This document shows positions 1 through 9,270 of a stretch of DNA of 64,000 bases, piece by piece. Location of the stretch: contig NZ_FNUJ01000001.1 in NCBI RefSeq assembly GCF_900107925.1, positions 1,302,001 through 1,366,000 of the forward strand. The letters are read 5' to 3'. Below the pieces are notes generated by a model. That model worked only from the letters and a program-made list of their open reading frames with translations, was not told the origin of the DNA and did no database searches. The first letter of the stretch is position 1. The number at the start of each line of letters is the position of its first letter. This stretch comes from Amycolatopsis pretoriensis. Its GTDB lineage: Bacteria; Actinomycetota; Actinomycetes; Mycobacteriales; Pseudonocardiaceae. The translations under genes were made by a program, and so were the position numbers.

Positions 1-132
1 CGTGCGAACCGCCTCGCGCCTGGCCGCCTTCGACAGCCAGGACGAGACCGAGATTCCGTGGGCTTTCGCGGCTCGTTCGGCGAATTCCAGCGCGCCGCTG
101 TCCAGCGAAAGGGTGACCTTACGTGTTGCCAT
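1..132 (-). CDS. Ribbon-helix-helix-like protein, N-terminal part only
   Basis: The first 44 codons of a protein running off the left edge are visible; the start ATG is at 130-132. The peptide begins MATRKVTLSLDSGALEFAER, with a short beta strand followed by two predicted helices, the usual shape of a ribbon-helix-helix DNA-binding or antitoxin-type N-terminus. A -10-like hexamer TACGGT (reverse strand, 145-140) lies exactly 7 nt before the ATG, so the mRNA is probably leaderless. Whether this is an antitoxin cannot be decided, because its C-terminus and any partner gene lie outside the window. Confidence 0.6.
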   Translation of the reverse strand, partial: MATRKVTLSLDSGALEFAERAAKAHGISVSSWLSKAARREAVRT

Positions 133-178
133 ACCTTTTACCGTACCAGCGCCCCGGCGGCCGGGCGGAGCGCCGGCG

Positions 179-634
179 TCAGAACGTCGGCGAACGTCCC
201 TCGAACGGCGTAGAGAGCACCACCGTCGTCCGCGTCGACACCTTCGCGGCCTCGCGGATCCGGCGCAGCAGGTCCTCCAGCGCGAGCGGCGACTGGACGC
301 GCACCAGCAGGATGTAGGACTCGTCGCCGGCCACCGAGTAGCAGGACTCGATCTCCTTGATGTGCTGGATCCGCTGCGGGTAGTCGTCCGGCGCGGCCGG
401 GTCGTTGGGCGTCAGCGAGATCAGCGCCGTCAGCGGCAGGCCGATCTGCTCGCCGTCGAGCCGCGCGGTGTAGCCGAGGATGACCCCGCGCTGCTCGAGG
501 CGGCGCACCCGCTGGTGCACCGCCGACACCGACAGCCCGACGCGCTCGGCGAGGTCGGTGAAGCTGCGCCGCCCGTCGGCCGCGAGCTCCTGGACGATCG
601 ACTGGTCCAGCGGCTCCAGGCCGCCGGGCGTCAT
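179..634 (-). CDS. Lrp/AsnC family transcriptional regulator
   Basis: A 151-residue protein with an N-terminal winged helix-turn-helix (about residues 6-55; LDQSIVQELAADGRRSFTDL opens the AsnC HTH) and a C-terminal RAM ligand-binding domain (about 65-145). Lrp/AsnC proteins are feast/famine regulators that form dimers and octamers and respond to amino acids. The start is the ATG at 634, which overlaps the stop of the upstream peptidase gene by 4 nt (ATGA), so translation is coupled. Pairing with a Xaa-Pro peptidase suggests a role in peptide or amino acid use, but this is inference. A longer upstream reading frame exists but has no independent support. Confidence 0.9.
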   Translation of the reverse strand: MTPGGLEPLDQSIVQELAADGRRSFTDLAERVGLSVSAVHQRVRRLEQRGVILGYTARLDGEQIGLPLTALISLTPNDPAAPDDYPQRIQHIKEIESCYSVAGDESYILLVRVQSPLALEDLLRRIREAAKVSTRTTVVLSTPFEGRSPTF

Positions 635-1773
635 GCGTCCAGCACGACGAGCTCGTGCGGCTGGTTGTTGACGGACTCGACGCCGTCTTCGGTGACGATG
701 ACGATGTCCTCGATCCGGGCGCCCCACCGGCCCGGCTGGTAGATGCCCGGCTCGACGCTGAAGGCCATGCCCGGCTCCAGCGGCAGCGCGTTGCCGGCGA
801 TGATGTACGGCTCCTCGTGCACGTCCAGGCCGATGCCGTGGCCGGTGCGGTGGATGAAGTACTCGCCGAACCCGGCCTCGGCGATGACGTCGCGCGCGGC
901 CGCGTCGACGGCCTCGGCCGTGACGCCCGGCTTGACCGCGGCCACCGCGGCGGCCTGGGCGCGCTGCAGCACCGCGTAGGTCTCGTCAACGTCGGCGTCA
1001 CGCGGGGTGCCGACGGCGTAGGTGCGGGTGGAGTCGGAGTTGTAGCCGGCCGGCAGCGGGCCGCCGATGTCGACGACCACGACGTCACCCCGCTCGATGA
1101 CGCGGCCGGAGACGTCGTGGTGCGGGCTGGCGCCGTTCGGGCCGGACCCGACGATCACGAAGTCGGCCCGGTCGTGGCCCTCCTCGACGATGGCCGCGGC
1201 GATGTCGGCGCCGACCTCGGCCTCGGTGCGGCCGGGCCGCAGCCACTCGTGGACGCGGGCGTGCACGCGGTCGATCGCCGCGCCGGCGTCCCGCAGCGAC
1301 GCGATCTCGGCGGCGTCCTTGCGCATCCGCAGCTCGCGCACGACCGGGCCGGCCAGGGTCTGCTCGGCGGTCCCGAGCGCCGAGCGCAGGGCGAGGACGT
1401 GCAAAGCCGGGGTGAAGTCGCTGACGGCGACCCGCCCGGGCTTGCCGAGCCGGTCCGCGACGAGCTTGTAGGGGTCGTCGCCGTCGACCCAGGTGAGCAG
1501 TTCGACGCCGAGCTCGTCGGTGGGGACGTCGGCGTAGCCGAGCGCCTCCAGCTTCGGCACGACGAGCGCGGGCGCGCCGTCGGCCGGGACGACGAGGGTG
1601 GTGAGCCGCTCGAACGACCCGCCGGCCTGGCCGATGAGGTACCGCAGATCGGACCCGGGCGCGATCAGCAGGGCATCGGTGTCCGCGGCGGCCGCGGCGG
1701 CGCGGGCGCGGTCGAGACGAGCCCGGAGGGCGGCGGCGTCGGGGGCGGGCGTGTGGAGGGAACGGCGCGACAT
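631..1773 (-). CDS. Xaa-Pro aminopeptidase, M24 family
   Basis: A 380-residue cytoplasmic M24B metallopeptidase that removes the N-terminal residue next to proline. It has a creatinase-like N-terminal domain (about 15-145) and a pita-bread catalytic domain (about 155-375). All five metal ligands can be placed: Asp235, Asp247, His312 (in TGHGIG), Glu341 and Glu355. It matches pepE (Rv2089c) of M. tuberculosis in family and neighbourhood. The ATG at 1773 is chosen because an upstream extension is low complexity and because the -10-like hexamer TAGGCT (1786-1781, reverse strand) lies 7 nt before it, predicting a leaderless message. It is the first gene of a two-gene operon with the Lrp/AsnC regulator. 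Confidence 0.93.
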   Translation of the reverse strand: MSRRSLHTPAPDAAALRARLDRARAAAAAADTDALLIAPGSDLRYLIGQAGGSFERLTTLVVPADGAPALVVPKLEALGYADVPTDELGVELLTWVDGDDPYKLVADRLGKPGRVAVSDFTPALHVLALRSALGTAEQTLAGPVVRELRMRKDAAEIASLRDAGAAIDRVHARVHEWLRPGRTEAEVGADIAAAIVEEGHDRADFVIVGSGPNGASPHHDVSGRVIERGDVVVVDIGGPLPAGYNSDSTRTYAVGTPRDADVDETYAVLQRAQAAAVAAVKPGVTAEAVDAAARDVIAEAGFGEYFIHRTGHGIGLDVHEEPYIIAGNALPLEPGMAFSVEPGIYQPGRWGARIEDIVIVTEDGVESVNNQPHELVVLDA

Positions 1774-1869
1774 GAGGGCGAGCCTAGTGGGGCGCCCGCG
1801 GCGGCCGGGCGGCGTGGGGCCACGACATGCCGGGCCGGGTGACGCACCTCCCCTCACCGGCGTTCAGCC

Positions 1870-1916
1870 GTGAATGGCACATTGCCGGACGTGAAGTCCC
1901 TCGATGTGCCATTCAC
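1870..1916. repeat. Intergenic palindrome, GTGAATGGCACAT family
   Basis: Perfect 13-bp inverted arms (1870-1882 and 1904-1916) flank a 21-nt spacer between the divergent peptidase and exonuclease genes. The same arm sequence forms a longer, perfect palindrome at 17668-17726, so this is a dispersed family. The copy here is less symmetric in its centre, and part of its spacer (AAGTCCCTCGATGTGCC) also matches the other copy. Confidence 0.85.
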
Positions 1917-1997
1917 GGACTTCCGGTCACCGCTCCCCTCCCCCGCCACCGAGCGTCGCGCACCCTGTCGCCCCGCTCGGCGTGGCAGGCTGTGCGG

Positions 1998-2945
1998 GTG
2001 ACCGGACCACTTGCCCTGCTCGACTCCGCGAGCCTCTACTTCCGCTCCTTCTTCGCCCTGCCCGACTCGATGCGCGCCGCCGACGGGACGCAGGTCAACG
2101 CCGTGCGCGGGTTCGCCGACACCATCGCGCGGATCCTCACCGACCGGCGCCCCTCGCGGCTCGTCTGCTGCCTCGACGCCGACTGGCGGCCGCAGTTCCG
2201 CACCGACCTGCTGCCCAGCTACAAGGCGCACCGGGTGGCCGAGGAGACCGGCGGCGGCAGCCCCGACGTCGAAGAGGTCCCCGACACGCTCACCCCGCAG
2301 GTCCCGATCATCCTCGACCTCCTCGAGGCCTTCGGGTTCGCCACCGCCGAGGCCGCCGGCTACGAAGCCGACGACGTCATCGGCGCGCTGGCCACCAAGG
2401 AGAAGAAAGACGCGGTCGAGGTGATCACCGGCGACCGCGACCTCTTCCAGCTCGTCCGCACCGAGCCGACACCCGCGTCGGTCATCTACGTCGGCAAGGG
2501 CTGGGCGAAGGCCGAGGTGCTCGGGCCGGCCGAGATCGCCGAGCGCTACAGCCTCCCGCGCGAGACCGCCGGGCCCGCCTACGCGGACATGTCCGTGATG
2601 CGCGGCGACCCCTCCGACGGGCTGCCCGGCGTCGCCGGCATCGGCGAGAAGACCGCCGCGAAGCTCATCACGCAGTTCGGCTCGCTCGACGCGCTCCTGA
2701 AGGCCTCGGCCGCCAGTGACAGCCGCGTCCCCCTCAAGACGCGGCTGCGGCTGTCCGACGCCGCCGACTACCTGGCCGTCGCGCCGACCGTGGTCCGGGT
2801 CGCCGTCGACGCGCCGGTCGAGCAGTCCCGCCCCGACACCGTGCCCGCCTCCCCCGCCGACCCGGACCGCGTCGCCGAGCTGGCCGAGCGGTGGAACCTC
2901 GGCAACTCGGTCGAACGCCTCCTCAAGGCCCTGCCCGGCGCCTAG
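1998..2945 (+). CDS. 5'-3' exonuclease (PolA N-domain type)
   Basis: A 315-residue stand-alone FEN/PolA-type 5'-3' exonuclease. Metal-binding acidic motifs typical of the family are visible: LLDSAS near residue 8, CLDADWRP with the YKAHR element, YEADD, and TGDRDLFQ. A helix-3-turn-helix DNA-binding segment (GDPSDGLPGVAGIGEKTAAK) follows at about residues 205-225. Such proteins process RNA primers and flaps in replication and repair; the M. tuberculosis counterpart in the same neighbourhood is Rv2090. The GTG at 1998 is preferred: it begins the conserved TGPLALLD strand, and CAGGCT at 1986-1991 lies 6 nt upstream as a possible -10 for a leaderless mRNA. Its stop overlaps the convergent acetyltransferase stop within one CTAG. 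Confidence 0.92.
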   Translation: MTGPLALLDSASLYFRSFFALPDSMRAADGTQVNAVRGFADTIARILTDRRPSRLVCCLDADWRPQFRTDLLPSYKAHRVAEETGGGSPDVEEVPDTLTPQVPIILDLLEAFGFATAEAAGYEADDVIGALATKEKKDAVEVITGDRDLFQLVRTEPTPASVIYVGKGWAKAEVLGPAEIAERYSLPRETAGPAYADMSVMRGDPSDGLPGVAGIGEKTAAKLITQFGSLDALLKASAASDSRVPLKTRLRLSDAADYLAVAPTVVRVAVDAPVEQSRPDTVPASPADPDRVAELAERWNLGNSVERLLKALPGA

Positions 2946-4159
2946 AAGTACGTGCCGCACCACGGTGCGGCGATCGTGGTGAACAGCTCGTCGGCCCGCG
3001 CGACCGCGGAAGGGTGCACGACCTCGACGCGGCCCGCGTGCGCCAGCGCCGTCGCGGTCCACTGCCCGAGGTAGAGCATGCCGAGGGTGTCGACGTCGAG
3101 GACCAGGTCCGCGGCGGCGTCCGTGCGGTGGGCGCCGTCCGGGCCGACCTCGTAGCAGCCGGTGTTGGCCGGCAGCATCCGGTCGCGGACCGCGAGCACC
3201 ACCGGGTCCGCCGCGCGGTAGGTGCGGGCCGCGAGCGCGGCGGTGACGTCGACCGGCCGCAGCCACAGGTCATCCTCGACGTCGGCCGTGCGGACGTGCC
3301 GGTGGTCGGCCAGCATCGGGGCCAGCGGCTCGTCGACCGGGCGGTAGCGGGCGCGGATCCCGGAGACGAGGTCGATCGACAGCAGGAACCGCCAGAGCGC
3401 GGCGTGCGCCGCCGGGTCCACCGCGTTCAGCTCCCGGACCTTCAGCACGGCCCCCTCGTCCGGCGAATCCAGCGTGCGGCGGTCCAGCGTGTCGTACACG
3501 ACGTACCCGTCGTCGCCGTCCGGTCCACTGTGGACGGCCACGACGTGGCTGCCGTGCGGGCCGGCGAGGCGGTCGTGCGCGACCGGCCACCAGTGCGCCG
3601 GACGCCCGATCATCCCGGCCCGGTGCAGCCCGATCCGTTCGTACAGCGCGGGAATCTCCCGGACGGCCTCGTCCGGCGTCAGCATCCGGACGTCCCCGCG
3701 CACCGCCACGCGCTCGTGGAGCCGGGCCGCCGGCCGCGGCAGCCACACGGTCTTGGCGAGCGCGGCCGACCCGTAGCCGAACCGGCCGTAGATGGTCGGC
3801 TCGCTCGCGTGCAGGGCGGCCAGGGGGATCCCGCGCGCGGCGAAGTCCGCCAGCTGCGCGGCCATCATCGCGGTGAGCACCCCGCGCCGGGTGCGGTCGG
3901 CCCGGACGCCGACGCCGTCGACCGCCCCGAGCGCCAGGACCTCGCCGCCCGGCACCGCGATCCGGGTCTCCAGCGAACTGGCGATCCCGATCGGGGCCGC
4001 CCCGTCGAACGCCCCGAACTTGTGCGCCGCGGGCCAGGATCCCCCGTACCGGGACCAGAACTCGTCGCTGACGCGGTTGGTGTGCAGGGAGCGGCCCAGC
4101 AGGTCGAACGTGGCGCGGCGCTCGTCCTCGGCCACGGGGCGGACGTCGAAGTCGGTCAT
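2942..4159 (-). CDS. Eis-type GNAT N-acetyltransferase (copy 1)
   Basis: A 405-residue member of the Eis (enhanced intracellular survival) family: two GNAT folds followed by a sterol-carrier-like C-terminal domain. The acetyl-CoA loop is visible as VRADRTRRGVLTAMM at about residues 85-100, and the protein ends WCGTYF, giving the family's C-terminal Phe carboxylate used in catalysis. Eis proteins acetylate amines, including aminoglycosides in mycobacteria; the substrate here is unknown. A second, diverged copy follows directly upstream in the same direction. The ATG at 4159 has a CAGGAT hexamer 7 nt before it, fitting a leaderless transcript, so each copy may have its own promoter. Confidence 0.92.
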   Translation of the reverse strand: MTDFDVRPVAEDERRATFDLLGRSLHTNRVSDEFWSRYGGSWPAAHKFGAFDGAAPIGIASSLETRIAVPGGEVLALGAVDGVGVRADRTRRGVLTAMMAAQLADFAARGIPLAALHASEPTIYGRFGYGSAALAKTVWLPRPAARLHERVAVRGDVRMLTPDEAVREIPALYERIGLHRAGMIGRPAHWWPVAHDRLAGPHGSHVVAVHSGPDGDDGYVVYDTLDRRTLDSPDEGAVLKVRELNAVDPAAHAALWRFLLSIDLVSGIRARYRPVDEPLAPMLADHRHVRTADVEDDLWLRPVDVTAALAARTYRAADPVVLAVRDRMLPANTGCYEVGPDGAHRTDAAADLVLDVDTLGMLYLGQWTATALAHAGRVEVVHPSAVARADELFTTIAAPWCGTYF

Positions 4160-4212
4160 GCCGCCGATCCTGCCGCCCGGCCCCGCCCGCGGCATCTCCA
4201 TTTCCGGGAGCG

Positions 4213-5415
4213 TCAGAAGTGCGTGCCGCTCCAGGCCGCCACCCGCGTCCCGAACAGCACGTCGGCGGCCGCCGGGGCGGCCGGGTCCCGGACCTCGATC
4301 CGGCCCGCCTCCGCCAGCGCCGACACCCGCCACGTCCCGAGGTACACCATCGCGAGCGCGGTGACGTCGAGGCGCAGCGCGGCGGGCTCATCGGTGCGTT
4401 CGGCACCGTCCGGGGTGATCCGGTAGGCCCCGTTGTTGGCGGGCAGCAGCGGGTCGGTCACCTCGACGACGACCGGCTCGGCGCCCCCGTACTGCCGCGC
4501 GGCCAGCGCCGCCGGGACGTCGACCAGGCGGACCCAGTGCTCGTCGCCGATCCGGTCGACCGTGCTCCGGCGGTGGTCGGCGAGGATCAGCTCGATCGGC
4601 TCGTCCAGCGGCCGTGCCTCGGCGACGACCGTGTCGACGAGGTCGACGCCCAGCAGGAACCGCCACAGCCCGGCGAACGCGGCCGGCGTGCCCGGGAACA
4701 GGTCCACCAGGCGCAGGCTCTTCGTCCACGGGTGCGCCTGCAGACCGTCGACGAAGTAGGTGGCGAAGCCGTCGGGCCCGTCCGGCCCGTGGTGCACGAC
4801 CGCCTTGACCGGCTGCGGGTTGCGGCGCGCCTGCCCCTCGTACAGCCGCCACAGCACCTCCGGCCGGGACATCGCCCCGGGACGCCGCGCCAGGCTCTCG
4901 TACACCCCCGGCAGCACCTCCAGCGCGTCGTCCAGCTCCAGCAGCTGGACCTCGCCGGTCGCCGGCGCACCGGGGTGCAGCCGCGCGCGGTGCCGGTCGA
5001 CGGTGTAGCTGCGGTACCGGGTGGCAAGGCCGTAGCCGAACCGGCCGTAGATCGGCGCCTCGGACGCGAGCAGGCTCGCGAACACGACCCCACGCCCGGC
5101 GAAGTCCTCCAGCTGCGCGGCCATCAGCGCCCGGAGCACTCCGCGGCGGGTCCGGTCCGCCCGCACCGCGACCCCGGTGACCCCCGCCATCGGCCGCCGC
5201 GCGCCCCCGGGCACCGTCAGCTCGGCGTCGAACGAGCGGGCCGTGCCGATCAGGTCCGGGTCGAACGCGCCGATCGTCCCGCCGGGCTGGAACGCGCGGG
5301 ACGCGCGCTCCCAGTCCGCGTCGTCGCTCGGCGGCACGTGCAGGCTTCCGCGGAAGAGGTTGCTCGCCGCGCGGTGCTCGCCGGGGTCCAGCGTCCGGAT
5401 CTCGAAGTCGCTCAT
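4213..5415 (-). CDS. Eis-type GNAT N-acetyltransferase (copy 2)
   Basis: A 400-residue paralogue of the neighbouring gene, with the same layout: N-terminal GNAT with the acetyl-CoA loop VRADRTRRGVLRALM at about 82-96, a central GNAT-like domain and an SCP-like C-terminal domain ending WSGTHF. The two proteins align along their whole length but differ in many residues, so the duplication is not recent. The start is the ATG at 5415 (MSDFEIRTL), aligned with the start of copy 1; GATGAT lies 7 nt upstream. The 53-nt gap between the copies and the separate putative -10 elements argue for independent expression. Substrate unknown; aminoglycoside acetylation is only a family-based possibility. Confidence 0.92.
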   Translation of the reverse strand: MSDFEIRTLDPGEHRAASNLFRGSLHVPPSDDADWERASRAFQPGGTIGAFDPDLIGTARSFDAELTVPGGARRPMAGVTGVAVRADRTRRGVLRALMAAQLEDFAGRGVVFASLLASEAPIYGRFGYGLATRYRSYTVDRHRARLHPGAPATGEVQLLELDDALEVLPGVYESLARRPGAMSRPEVLWRLYEGQARRNPQPVKAVVHHGPDGPDGFATYFVDGLQAHPWTKSLRLVDLFPGTPAAFAGLWRFLLGVDLVDTVVAEARPLDEPIELILADHRRSTVDRIGDEHWVRLVDVPAALAARQYGGAEPVVVEVTDPLLPANNGAYRITPDGAERTDEPAALRLDVTALAMVYLGTWRVSALAEAGRIEVRDPAAPAAADVLFGTRVAAWSGTHF

Positions 5416-5488
5416 ACCCCGGATCATCTCCGGAAACGACGCGATCCGGCCACCGCAATTCCGCGGCGACCGGATCGGCGTGGCGAAG

Positions 5489-6259
5489 CTACTTCGTGGC
5501 GGGCGGGGACACCTCGTAGTTCCCGCCGTCACCCTTGACCGTGATCGGGATCTGCGTCGGCTTGCCCGCGATGGTCGCGGTGCACTCGAACTTCGCGCCG
5601 TCCTCGACCTTCTGCTCGGCCGGGCAGGTCACGCCGGTGACCCCGTCGATCTTGTACGTCTCGGTGAGCAGCTTCTGCACGTCGGTCTGCATCTGCGTGT
5701 TGTTGAAGACCTGCGTCTTGAAGAAGCCGGGCGCCACGAAGCCGAGGACGCCGACCACCGCGACGACCACGACCAGCACGATGACGCCGATCAGCAGGCC
5801 CTTCTTCGACTTCGCCGGCTGCTCGCCCTCCGGCGCGCCCTGGCCGGGGAACTGCTGCTGCTGGCCGTAGTCGTACTGGCCCTGCGGCTGCTGCCCGTAC
5901 CCCGGCTGCTGCTGGGGACCGCTCTGCGGGTACGCCCCGCCGGGCTGCTGGCCGTAGCCCGGCTGCTGCTGCGGGCCGCTCTGCGGATAACCCCCGCCCG
6001 GCTGCTGGCCGTAGGGCGGCGGCTGCTGGCCCCACTGCGGCTGCTGCGGCGGCGTGTACCCCCCGGGCTGCTGGCCCCACTGCTGCGGTTGCTGGGGCTG
6101 CTGCGGCTGGCCCCACTGCTGCTGGTTCGGGTCGTACGAAGGCGGCTGCTGCTGCCCCCACTGTGGCTGCTCCTGCGGGCCGCTCGGCGGGTACGCGCCG
6201 CCCGGCTGCTGCCCGTACTGGGGCTGCTGTGGGTCGTTGCCGCCATACGGCGTGCTCAT
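5489..6259 (-). CDS. PQGY-rich membrane protein with DUF4333 domain
   Basis: A 256-residue protein in three parts: a low-complexity N-terminus rich in Pro, Gln, Gly and Tyr (about 1-150) with repeats built on GYGQQPGG and YPQSGPQQQP, one transmembrane helix (about 158-178, LLIGVIVLVVVVAVVGVLGF), and an extracytoplasmic DUF4333 domain (about 180-256) with two cysteines (VTCPAE and FECTAT) that may form a disulfide. The M. tuberculosis gene downstream of helY, Rv2091c, is a membrane protein of similar layout. An RBS-like GGAGG precedes the ATG at 6259. DUF4333 has no known biochemical role. A second PQGY-rich single-pass protein is encoded at 33510. Confidence 0.88.
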   Translation of the reverse strand: MSTPYGGNDPQQPQYGQQPGGAYPPSGPQEQPQWGQQQPPSYDPNQQQWGQPQQPQQPQQWGQQPGGYTPPQQPQWGQQPPPYGQQPGGGYPQSGPQQQPGYGQQPGGAYPQSGPQQQPGYGQQPQGQYDYGQQQQFPGQGAPEGEQPAKSKKGLLIGVIVLVVVVAVVGVLGFVAPGFFKTQVFNNTQMQTDVQKLLTETYKIDGVTGVTCPAEQKVEDGAKFECTATIAGKPTQIPITVKGDGGNYEVSPPATK

Positions 6260-6419
6260 CGTCTGCCTCCGCCTGCTTCGCTCATCTCACTGTCCACCCC
6301 GAAACCGCCGTAAAGCCGCGTACGCACGGTGTTGCTGGCGATCCAACCACAGGTCGGAGCCGAGCACACGTGCCCACGCTCGATGCGCCGCCCCGCTTGG
6401 AGCAGGCCTAACACGGAGT

Positions 6420-9218
6420 TCACGCGGCACCCGCGGCCACGACACCCCGCCGCAGCGCCTTCACCGCGCCGGCCGCCGCCGCGCCCACCGGGTCGGCCTT
6501 GCCGAGCACGTCCCGGATCTGGTCGAGCAGGTCGATCACCTGACGCGACCAGCGCACGAAGTCGCCCGCCGACAGCTCCTGCCCGTTGGCCTCGGCCGCC
6601 GTCAGCACCTTCTCCAGCGACTCGCCGCGCGCCCAGCGGTAGACCGGCCAGGCGAACCCGGCGTCGGGCTCGCGGGTGCGGTCGAGCCGGTGGCGCCGCT
6701 CGTCCTCGGTGAGGTCCACCCACAGCTTCACCGTCTCCTGCCACGCCTCCGGCACCGCGCCACCCGGCAGCCGCGGCTCCCCGGCGGTGTCGCGCCGGGC
6801 TTCGAACACCAGCGTCGACACGACCGCGGCCAGCTCGGCCGGCCCGAGGCCCTGCCACACCCCGTGGCGGATGCACTCCGCGGCCAGCAGATCGGACTCG
6901 CTGTAGAGCCGGGTCAGCCGGCGCCCGTGCTCGGTGACGCGGTCCTCGCCGTCACCGGCCGACTCGGGCCCCAGGTACTCCCGCTCCCCCAGCAACGCCA
7001 GGATCCGGTCGAACGACCGCGCCAGCGAGTGCGTCGTCGCGGCGACCTTCCGTTCCAGCTGCTGGGTCTCCGCCGACAGGCGCTGGTACCGCTCGACCCA
7101 CCGCAGGTTCGCCTCGCGCTCGGCCAGCCCGTGGCACGGGTGCGCCCGCAGCGCCCGCCGCAACGCCGCCAGCTCCCCGTCCTCGTTCGCCCCCGACCGC
7201 CGCTTCTGCCGGCCCGGCAACGAAATCCCGGCGTTGCGCAGCGTCGAGGCGATGTCCCGGCGCGTCTTCGGCGACCGCAGCTCGATGTGCTTGGGCAGCT
7301 TGATCCGCCCCAGCGCCTCCACCGGCGCCGGGAAGTCGGCCACCGACAACGGCCCCGACCACCGGTCCTCGGTCACCACCACCGGCCGCGGCTCGCGGAT
7401 CGGGTCCAGCCCCGGGTCGACGACCACCGCCAGCCCCGCCCGCCGGCCCGCGGGCACGGCGATGACGTCCCCCTTGCGCAGCTTCTCCAGCGACTCCGCC
7501 GTCCCCGCCCGGCGCACCGCGGTGTTCTGCCGCGACAACGCCTTCTCCCGCGTCGAGATCTTCGCGCGCAGCTCCACGTACTCGAGCATCTCGTCGAAGT
7601 CGCCGCTCACCGCGTTCGTGTAGCCCTTCAGGGCTTCCTTGTTCCGCTCGATCCGCCGGGCCGTGCCGACCACCGACCGGTCCGCCTGGAACTGCGCGAA
7701 CGACTGTTCCAGCAGCTCACGGGCCTCCGCCGCACCGACCTGGGCGACCAGGTTCACGGCCATGTTGTAACCGGGCCGGAACGACGACCGCAGCGGGTAG
7801 GTCCGCGTCGAGGCCAGCCCGGCCACCTGCTTCGGGTCCACGCCCGGCTGCCACGCCACGACGGCGTGCCCCTCGACGTCGATCCCCCGCCGCCCGGCCC
7901 GGCCGGTCAGCTGGGTGTACTCCCCCGGCGTCAGGTCGACGTGCGCCTCGCCGTTGTACTTGACCAGCCGCTCCAGCACGACCGTGCGGGCCGGCATGTT
8001 GATCCCGAGCGCGAGCGTCTCGGTCGCGAACACGACCTTCACCAGGCCCCGGACGAACAGCTCCTCGACGGTCTCCTTGAACGCCGGCAGCAGCCCGGCG
8101 TGGTGCCCGGCGATCCCGCGCTCCAGGGCTTCGCGCCACTCCCAGTAACCGAGCACGCCGAGGTCGCCCTCGGGCAGGTCCGCCGTGCGCTCGTCGATCA
8201 CCCGGCGGATCTCCTCGACCTCGCCCGGCCCGTTGAGCCGCAGCCCCGATCGCACGCACTGACCCACCGCGGCGTCGCACCCGGCCCGGGAAAAGATGAA
8301 CACGATCGCCGGCAGCAACCCGGCCCGGTCCAGCTGCTCGACGACGTCCACGCGCGACGGCGGCCGGAACCGCGGCATCCGCGACTGCGGGCCCCGGCGC
8401 CCGCGCGGCCCGCCCCGGAACCCGGCGGGCGCGTACTGGCGGCCGATCTCCTCGGTGCGGCGCAGCAGGGTCGGGTTGATCCGCAGCTCGGCGCCGGGCA
8501 GGTGGATGTCCTCGCCGGCGAACAGGTCGAGCAGCCGGTTCCCGACCAGCATGTGCTGCCACAGCGGCACCGGCCGGTGCTCGTCGACGACGACCGTCGT
8601 GTCGCCCCGGACCTCGACCAGCCACTCGCCGAACTCCTCGGCGTTGCTGACCGTGGCCGACAGCCCGACCACGCGGACGTGCTCGGGCAGGTGCAGGATC
8701 ACCTCTTCCCAGACCGCCCCGCGGAACCGGTCGGCGAGGTAGTGGACCTCGTCCATGACGACGTAGCCGAGGTCGGTGATGGTCGAGGAGCCCGCGTAGA
8801 GCATGTTCCGCAGCACCTCGGTGGTCATCACGACCACCTGGGCGTTGCCGTTGATCGAGGTGTCCCCGGTGAGCAGGCCGACGGCGTCGGCGCCGTAGCG
8901 AGCGACGAGATCGGCGTACTTCTGGTTCGACAACGCCTTGATCGGCGTGGTGTAGAAGCACTTGCGTCCCTCGGCGAGCGCCAGGTGCACGGCGAACTCG
9001 CCGACGACGGTCTTCCCCGCCCCGGTCGGCGCGCAGACGAGCACGCCGTGACCGCCCTCGAGGGCCTCGCACCCGCGGATCTGGAACTCGTCGAACTCGA
9101 AGGACGCCTCCGCGGCGAAACGCGTCAGCTGGGGGTACTTCCCCCGGCGCGAGGAGGCCGCATAGGCCTCGGCCGGGGAGGGAGAAGGGCTACTGGCCAC
9201 CTCGTCAGGGTTCCACAT
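6420..9218 (-). CDS. helY: DEAD/DEAH-box RNA helicase, HelY/Mtr4-like
   Basis: A 932-residue Ski2/Mtr4-type superfamily 2 helicase. Motifs read in order: motif I APTGAGKT (63-70), TTPIKALSNQK, motif II DEVH (156-159), motif III GLSAT, and motif VI TQLTGRAGRRG in the second RecA domain, followed by a long winged-helix and DSHCT C-terminal region. Orthologous by position and family to HelY (Rv2092c), thought to act in RNA processing or turnover. The ATG at 9218 (MWNPDEVASS) is chosen because a GGGGG stretch lies just upstream and the preceding 50 codons are not protein-like. It lies downstream of tatC and the lipid kinase but is separated from them by a divergent plus-strand gene. Confidence 0.93.
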   Translation of the reverse strand: MWNPDEVASSPSPSPAEAYAASSRRGKYPQLTRFAAEASFEFDEFQIRGCEALEGGHGVLVCAPTGAGKTVVGEFAVHLALAEGRKCFYTTPIKALSNQKYADLVARYGADAVGLLTGDTSINGNAQVVVMTTEVLRNMLYAGSSTITDLGYVVMDEVHYLADRFRGAVWEEVILHLPEHVRVVGLSATVSNAEEFGEWLVEVRGDTTVVVDEHRPVPLWQHMLVGNRLLDLFAGEDIHLPGAELRINPTLLRRTEEIGRQYAPAGFRGGPRGRRGPQSRMPRFRPPSRVDVVEQLDRAGLLPAIVFIFSRAGCDAAVGQCVRSGLRLNGPGEVEEIRRVIDERTADLPEGDLGVLGYWEWREALERGIAGHHAGLLPAFKETVEELFVRGLVKVVFATETLALGINMPARTVVLERLVKYNGEAHVDLTPGEYTQLTGRAGRRGIDVEGHAVVAWQPGVDPKQVAGLASTRTYPLRSSFRPGYNMAVNLVAQVGAAEARELLEQSFAQFQADRSVVGTARRIERNKEALKGYTNAVSGDFDEMLEYVELRAKISTREKALSRQNTAVRRAGTAESLEKLRKGDVIAVPAGRRAGLAVVVDPGLDPIREPRPVVVTEDRWSGPLSVADFPAPVEALGRIKLPKHIELRSPKTRRDIASTLRNAGISLPGRQKRRSGANEDGELAALRRALRAHPCHGLAEREANLRWVERYQRLSAETQQLERKVAATTHSLARSFDRILALLGEREYLGPESAGDGEDRVTEHGRRLTRLYSESDLLAAECIRHGVWQGLGPAELAAVVSTLVFEARRDTAGEPRLPGGAVPEAWQETVKLWVDLTEDERRHRLDRTREPDAGFAWPVYRWARGESLEKVLTAAEANGQELSAGDFVRWSRQVIDLLDQIRDVLGKADPVGAAAAGAVKALRRGVVAAGAA

Positions 9219-9270
9219 CCCCCCGACAGTCCGCACGCCGCGTGACCGTCGGGGCTCTTCGCTTCTTTTT

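Noticed and set aside
6054-9245. A 1063-codon open frame on the plus strand opposite helY
   Set aside because: It is Arg/Pro/Gly-rich without any domain, and lies antisense to a clear helicase with all motifs. In DNA this GC-rich such frames arise because stop codons are rare.
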